Part shown: one piece after another, positions 1 through 3,204 of the stretch | How positions within the stretch are numbered: the first letter of the stretch is position 1 | Layout: each line of letters starts with the position of its first letter | Assembly (NCBI GenBank): GCA_015654915.1 | Contig: JAATFY010000042.1 | Coordinates: 1 to 5,781, forward strand | Length of the DNA: 5,781 nucleotides | DNA from: Rhodospirillales bacterium | GTDB taxonomy: Bacteria > Pseudomonadota > Alphaproteobacteria > UBA9219 | Reading direction: 5' to 3' | Notes under the pieces: generated by a model | Told to the model about the DNA's origin: nothing | The model's input: only the letters and a program-made list of their open reading frames with translations | The model's database searches: none | Program-made: the position numbers and the translations under genes

Positions 1-376
1 CCGCGCGGCCGCCATTCTCGGCAGGGAAGCATCAGCCGTTTTCGACGTATTGTGGGAACGCGAAAGGTTGGGAACGACCGGCGTCGGTTTCGGTATCGCC
101 ATTCCGCACGGACGCCTTGAAGGCCTCGACAAGGTGCAGGGATTTTTTACGCGGCTGACGCACCCGGTGGGATTCGAAGCGATTGACGACCGTCCGGTGG
201 ACCTCGTGTTTCTGCTGCTGGCCCCCGCCGAGGCCGGCGCCGACCATCTGCATGCCCTTGCCACCGTTTCGCGGTTGTTACGCGACCAGAAGCTGTGCGA
301 GCAAATCCGCAAGGCCAAGGATGAAGCCGCGATCTACCGCCTGCTGACGGAAACGCCGGAAGCGCAAGCGGCCTGA
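1..376 (+). CDS. ptsN: PTS IIA-like nitrogen regulatory protein PtsN (EIIA-Ntr), 5'-truncated by window edge
   Basis: This is the C-terminal 124 codons of a PtsN/EIIA-Ntr protein, read in the frame whose first complete codon is at position 2; the family is usually about 150-155 aa, so about 30 N-terminal residues lie off the window. EIIA-Ntr is the terminal cytoplasmic phospho-acceptor of the nitrogen PTS (PtsP-PtsO-PtsN) and acts by protein-protein contact on targets such as potassium transporters and sensor kinases, rather than moving sugar. Seen directly: the active-site block GTTGVGFGIAIPHGRL, whose His codon at 107-109 aligns with the phosphorylated His of E. coli PtsN (GSTGIGNGIAIPHGKL), then the conserved FEAIDDRPVDLVF and the DHLHAL block with the second conserved His. 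A TTG at 50 begins an open stretch but lies inside the conserved fold, so it is not the true start. The gene ends in tandem in-frame stops (TGA 374-376, TAA 377-379). In Proteobacteria ptsN commonly follows rpoN and hpf; those would lie upstream, unseen. Confidence 0.95.
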   Translation, partial: RAAAILGREASAVFDVLWERERLGTTGVGFGIAIPHGRLEGLDKVQGFFTRLTHPVGFEAIDDRPVDLVFLLLAPAEAGADHLHALATVSRLLRDQKLCEQIRKAKDEAAIYRLLTETPEAQAA

Positions 377-394
377 TAAAACCTGTATTCGATT

Positions 395-616
395 TTAGTG
401 GACGCTCGCGGGGCTCATATCGTGCTGGCGCACGGTGGCAAAAGCGAGATCGCGTTCGGCCACGACCGTCAACGGCGTGCCGTCGGCGGCATGTATCGCG
501 TGGAACTTGTTGCCGTCGATCGTCACGGATTTGACGTAGGCGATATCTTCGATGCCGAAGCTGCCAAGCTCGCTCAAGGAGAGGTTCTTTTTCAACAGCT
601 CGATCTTGCCTAACAT
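395..616 (-). CDS. DUF1150 family small protein
   Basis: A 73-aa protein of unknown function, recognised as DUF1150 from its C-terminal half: the IHAADGTPL segment (residues 41-49), then RDLAFATVRQHDMSPASVH running to the end. The final SVH and the RDLAFA...R.HD pattern are how I know this family. No transmembrane segment or signal peptide is visible; it should be a small soluble protein. The frame is open upstream to an ATG at 772, which would give 125 aa. I chose ATG 616 because a strong Shine-Dalgarno (GGAGGGG, 625-619) sits just before it, because the extra 52 residues are low-quality sequence from an AT-rich intergenic region, and because family members are usually about 75-80 aa. It converges on ptsN with an 18-bp gap and is divergent from the ferritin-like gene. 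From memory, DUF1150 genes often sit beside small heat-shock (Hsp20) genes in Alphaproteobacteria, but none is visible here. Family call fairly sure; role unknown. Confidence 0.85.
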   Translation of the reverse strand: MLGKIELLKKNLSLSELGSFGIEDIAYVKSVTIDGNKFHAIHAADGTPLTVVAERDLAFATVRQHDMSPASVH

Positions 617-618
617 TG

Positions 619-625
619 CCCCTCC
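619..625 (-). promoter_or_regulatory. Shine-Dalgarno of the DUF1150 gene
   Basis: Read on the minus strand, GGAGGGG precedes ATG 616 with two further bases between. The GGAGG core is about 4 nt from the start codon if the trailing G residues are counted as spacer. It is the best ribosome binding site in the window and decides the start of this gene against the in-frame upstream ATG at 772. Confidence 0.7.
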
Positions 626-755
626 AAATATCTCTGAAACGATCCGATTCCGACTGTACCCGTCATTGGATAAGCAATTGTTAATATTGGAATATCTAAA
701 ATTTTCGGCGATTTGCGGGCATAATAACCGCGCATGCTCCTTTCCCTTGAATAGC

Positions 756-781
756 GCGCCTAATACCGCCATTTTAGGCGC
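756..781 (+). repeat. Perfect 8-bp inverted repeat in the leader of the ferritin-like gene
   Basis: GCGCCTAA (756-763) and TTAGGCGC (774-781) are exact reverse complements separated by a 10-nt loop (TACCGCCATT). The structure ends 5 nt before the CGGAG ribosome binding site and 15 nt before ATG 797. No U-run follows, so it does not look like an intrinsic terminator. It could be an mRNA leader stem-loop or a protein binding dyad. The sequence is certain; its function is inference. Confidence 0.6.
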
Positions 782-796
782 TTACCGGAGCCGCCA

Positions 797-1681
797 ATGA
801 CCAATCTTGCCGCCGCACTTGCACCTTCCGCCGCCGCTACAACCGATGCGCCGCCACCGTTCCGAATCGGCTCGGAGGCCCACAAGCGCGCTTTTTGCGG
901 CGTGCTGCTGGATATTTTCGACCCCTACAAGCCGTCGATTCTGGCCTGGCCCAAGCTGTCACCCGATGCCGAAAAAAGGCTGACCGGCCTTCCTTTCTGG
1001 GACGTCGCGGTCGAAACCGAAGGCCATGCGTCGTCGCGCATGCAGGCGATGGCCGATACCGTCACCGATCCGCTGATCAAGGAAGCCATCGCGCTGAACG
1101 CTTTCGAGGAAGGACGGCACAAGCTCGTTATCCGCAACATGCTGCGTTTCTACGGTATTCCGCTGAAGGAAGAAAAATCCTACGGCGCGCCGCGCGATGC
1201 CGAATGGAAATTCATCTGCACCGGCTACGGCGAATGTTTCGACAGCTTCTTCGCCTTCGGCCTGTTTAAAATGGCGAAGGATTCGGGCTATTTTCCGCCG
1301 GAGCTTGTCGATGTGTTCGAGCCGGTCGTACAGGAAGAAGCGCGACACATTATGTTTTTCGTAAACTGGGTCGCGTACTGCGCCGCCAACAAGCCGCTTC
1401 TGTCACGCCTGTGGTTCCGCGCGCGCTGTCTTGCCGCGCTGGCGATGGCGGGGCTTGGCCGCCTCTCGCTGGCCGGGGCCGCCGACGGCGGCAAGAGCGA
1501 CGATAATTTTGTCGTGTCAGGCGGCGAAGCTTTGACGGTCGGGCTGACGCCAAGACGATTGGTCGAAATCGCTCTCGCCGAAGATACCCGCCGCATGGCA
1601 CGTTTCAATCCGCATCTGCTGCGCCCCAAGATCATGCCGTTTCTGGGATGGATGGCATTAAAAGTTTTGCCGAAGAACTAA
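797..1681 (+). CDS. Ferritin-like di-iron domain protein, function unknown
   Basis: A 294-aa protein with the ligand pattern of the ferritin-like four-helix-bundle superfamily: Glu75 (ETEGH) in helix 1, ExxH at Glu105/His108 (EEGRH) in helix 2, Glu146 (GYGECFDSFF) in helix 3, and ExxH at Glu181/His184 (EEARH) in helix 4. The spacing of 30, 41 and 35 residues is close to what I recall for bacterioferritin and Coq7-type di-iron enzymes. All six expected ligands are present, so metal binding and redox or oxygenase chemistry are likely, but the substrate cannot be read from sequence. The first 20 residues are Ala/Pro-rich and probably disordered, without a clear signal peptide. After the bundle, residues about 204-227 form a hydrophobic, Arg-flanked stretch, and the C-terminus (PFLGWMALKVLPKN) is amphipathic, which hints at membrane association. 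Start: ATG 797, with CGGAG at 786-790 (6-nt spacer). It converges on the methyltransferase gene 7 bp away. Superfamily call good; specific family not recognised. Confidence 0.85.
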   Translation: MTNLAAALAPSAAATTDAPPPFRIGSEAHKRAFCGVLLDIFDPYKPSILAWPKLSPDAEKRLTGLPFWDVAVETEGHASSRMQAMADTVTDPLIKEAIALNAFEEGRHKLVIRNMLRFYGIPLKEEKSYGAPRDAEWKFICTGYGECFDSFFAFGLFKMAKDSGYFPPELVDVFEPVVQEEARHIMFFVNWVAYCAANKPLLSRLWFRARCLAALAMAGLGRLSLAGAADGGKSDDNFVVSGGEALTVGLTPRRLVEIALAEDTRRMARFNPHLLRPKIMPFLGWMALKVLPKN

Positions 1682-1688
1682 GCGGCCT

Positions 1689-3017
1689 TTACAAATCCTG
1701 CGATTCTTCCGGGGGCACCTTAGCGCCGGTCCTTTCCATCACCGCCGCGAAGAAACCGTCGGTATTGTGTTGCGCGGGCGTCAGCGAAAGATAATCCGTA
1801 AGTGTCGAGGGCAGTTTTTCTTTCGTGACTTCGCCGAACGGCACCAATTTAAAATCTGCGTGCGTTTCCAGAAATTTTTCGATCTGCTGTTCGTTTTCTT
1901 CCGGCATCAGGGAACATGTAGCATAAATCAGCCGCCCTTTCGGTTTCACAAGGCGCGCCGCGCTGGCAAGAATATTGGCCTGCAAAGCAAGGAGCCTTTC
2001 CAGTGTCGGGCCCAACCGGCTCCAGCGCTGGTCGGGATTACGCCGCCATGTGCCCGAACCGCCGCACGGCGCATCGACCAGAACGCGGTCGAAACTGGCC
2101 TTGTGATGTTTGACCCACGGGTCGCGTTCGTCTTTCAGTGGCCTGATTTCGACGTTATCCAGTCCCGCGCGGCGGAAACGTTCGCCACTGCGCTTCAACC
2201 GTCCCGCCAGCACATCACAGGCAACGATGCGGCCCTTGTTTTTCATCTGGGCGGCGATGGCAAGCGTTTTGCCGCCAGCGCCCGCGCAGAAATCAACCAC
2301 GCGCTGGCCGGGTTTCGCATCGACCAATAACGCCACGAGCTGCGAGCCTTCATCCTGAATTTCGACCATGCCGTTTTTCAGCATCGGCAGCGCCGCCAGC
2401 GACGGACGTTCTTCGATACGAATCCCGTTGGGCGACAGGCGGCAAGGTTCGGCCTTGATGCCAAGCTTGACCAGCTCCGCCAGAATAACCTCGCGCGTCG
2501 TCTTCAGCGTATTGACGCGCAGATCGAGCGGCGCCGGTTTTTGCAGCGCCTTCATCTCGCGCCCGAAGTTTTTTCCGAAGCGGCGCTTCAGCGGCTCCGC
2601 CGCCCATGCGGGGCACTCGACTTTGACTTCATCCGGCATATCGGGGTGTTCGATGGTGTGCCCGTCAAGCTTCCGAAGCAGCACGCGTTCGCTTTCCTCA
2701 AGCAGCGCGGGCGAGAATTTCTTGCCATCGAAAAATACGGCGATTTCTTTCAAAATCTTTCTCTCGACCAGCGCCATATAAGCCAGCAAGCGCGTGCGCG
2801 GCGCAGGCGTCGCGCCGTTTCGTTCCAGCCACCAGCCCAGCCGCGCGTGATGGCGGAGGATGTCGTAAAGCATCGTCGATACCGCCGCGCGGTCCTTGCT
2901 GCCGATGTAACGGCGCGCGCGGAAATAGGCGCTGACATGCGCGTCGGCGGGACGGGAGCGGGTTTCGATTTCAACAAGAAGATCGAGAACGGCCTGAAGG
3001 CGGGCGGAAGGATTCAT
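1689..3017 (-). CDS. RsmB/NOP-family SAM-dependent RNA cytosine-C5 methyltransferase
   Basis: A 442-aa protein that probably transfers a methyl group from SAM to carbon 5 of a cytosine in rRNA (RsmB methylates C967 of 16S rRNA in E. coli). Residues about 1-130 are the NusB-like RNA-binding region, here of the PAD...RRYIGSKDRAAV type common in Alphaproteobacteria. The catalytic half holds motif I, DFCAGAGGKT (242-251, SAM loop), ACDV for the ribose-binding acid, motif IV DAPCGGSGTWRRNPD with Cys318, and motif VI ATCSLMPEENE with Cys368. The two Cys fit the NOP/RsmB mechanism, in which the TCS Cys attacks the base and the PC Cys helps release product. Length matches RsmB (about 430 aa). Start: an in-frame ATG at 3032 would add MPFCG, but ATG 3017 (MNPSARLQ) fits the family; neither has a good Shine-Dalgarno. 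Alphaproteobacteria can carry more than one such paralogue, so the exact rRNA target is open and I give no symbol. Confidence 0.92.
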   Translation of the reverse strand: MNPSARLQAVLDLLVEIETRSRPADAHVSAYFRARRYIGSKDRAAVSTMLYDILRHHARLGWWLERNGATPAPRTRLLAYMALVERKILKEIAVFFDGKKFSPALLEESERVLLRKLDGHTIEHPDMPDEVKVECPAWAAEPLKRRFGKNFGREMKALQKPAPLDLRVNTLKTTREVILAELVKLGIKAEPCRLSPNGIRIEERPSLAALPMLKNGMVEIQDEGSQLVALLVDAKPGQRVVDFCAGAGGKTLAIAAQMKNKGRIVACDVLAGRLKRSGERFRRAGLDNVEIRPLKDERDPWVKHHKASFDRVLVDAPCGGSGTWRRNPDQRWSRLGPTLERLLALQANILASAARLVKPKGRLIYATCSLMPEENEQQIEKFLETHADFKLVPFGEVTKEKLPSTLTDYLSLTPAQHNTDGFFAAVMERTGAKVPPEESQDL

Positions 3018-3064
3018 GCCGCAAAATGGCATAGGACATGCCGTTTGGCGAAGAGAGAATTGCG

Positions 3065-3071
3065 CCTCCTT
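3065..3071 (-). promoter_or_regulatory. Shine-Dalgarno-like AAGGAGG without a matching start codon
   Basis: On the minus strand AAGGAGG is a near-perfect ribosome binding sequence, but it lies about 32 nt before ATG 3032 and about 47 nt before ATG 3017. No ATG, GTG or TTG in the methyltransferase frame follows at normal spacing. It may be chance, a remnant of an older start, or a standby site in the leader. Confidence 0.3.
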
Positions 3072-3093
3072 AACAAATCGCTAAAGCAGCGGG

Positions 3094-3122
3094 TTGCATT
3101 AAGAAAAGCGCCCTGCAAATAT
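3094..3122 (+). promoter_or_regulatory. Weak candidate promoter upstream of the Hsp70-like gene
   Basis: TTGCAT (3094-3099) and AAATAT (3117-3122) are separated by 17 nt, the usual spacing for a housekeeping promoter, with moderate matches to TTGACA and TATAAT. The same segment holds a short dyad, TTGCA (3094-3098) with TGCAA (3114-3118), which could be an operator. Transcription would start near 3129 and leave a leader of about 75 nt. Other AT-rich hexamers in the region make this tentative. Confidence 0.22.
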
Positions 3123-3204
3123 GCGGCTATCGCAGCGCAGGCGTTAACGGACGGAAAGCCTTGCAGGCAAAGCTTTCTTAATCTCTTGAAGCTATAAAAA
3201 CCCA

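Larger units (their letters stand above)
617..796. promoter_or_regulatory. Divergent AT-rich intergenic region (DUF1150 gene / ferritin-like gene)
   Basis: These 180 bp separate two divergent genes and should hold both promoters. The central part, about 660-705, is distinctly AT-rich compared with the coding DNA and carries a short dyad, ATATT-GG-AATAT (684-695), which could be an operator half-site pair. I could not find a convincing -35/-10 pair on either strand; TTGGAT (667) with GAATAT 18 nt further on is a weak plus-strand candidate. A perfect hairpin (756-781) and the ribosome binding site of the downstream gene (CGGAG, 786-790) occupy the right end. Small ORFs here on either strand lack family resemblance and are treated as chance. 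Confidence 0.5.
3018..3204. promoter_or_regulatory. Divergent intergenic region (methyltransferase gene / Hsp70-like gene)
   Basis: These 187 bp must contain promoters for both flanking genes. Seen: a dyad ATGCC-N7-GGCAT (3016-3032) over the methyltransferase start, an unused minus-strand Shine-Dalgarno-like AAGGAGG (3071-3065), a weak plus-strand promoter candidate (3094-3122), and an AT-rich stretch TATAAAAA (3193-3200) just before the Hsp70-like ATG. A TGA at 3187-3189, in frame with the Hsp70-like gene, shows that the gene cannot start further upstream than 3190. No RNA gene or recognisable riboswitch is apparent. Confidence 0.5.

Noticed and set aside
50..52. TTG as a start codon for a 108-aa PtsN-like protein
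   Set aside because: The frame continues open to the window edge, and the residues before the TTG (AAILGREASAVFDV) fit the PtsN fold, so the gene starts upstream of the window.
552..800. 82-codon plus-strand frame whose TGA overlaps the ferritin-like ATG (ATGA), suggesting translational coupling
   Set aside because: It runs antisense through the DUF1150 gene and the intergenic region, its product resembles nothing, and the ferritin-like gene has its own ribosome binding site.
1767..2330. 187-codon plus-strand frame opposite the methyltransferase gene
   Set aside because: The minus strand carries all catalytic RsmB/NOP motifs here; this frame is its shadow.
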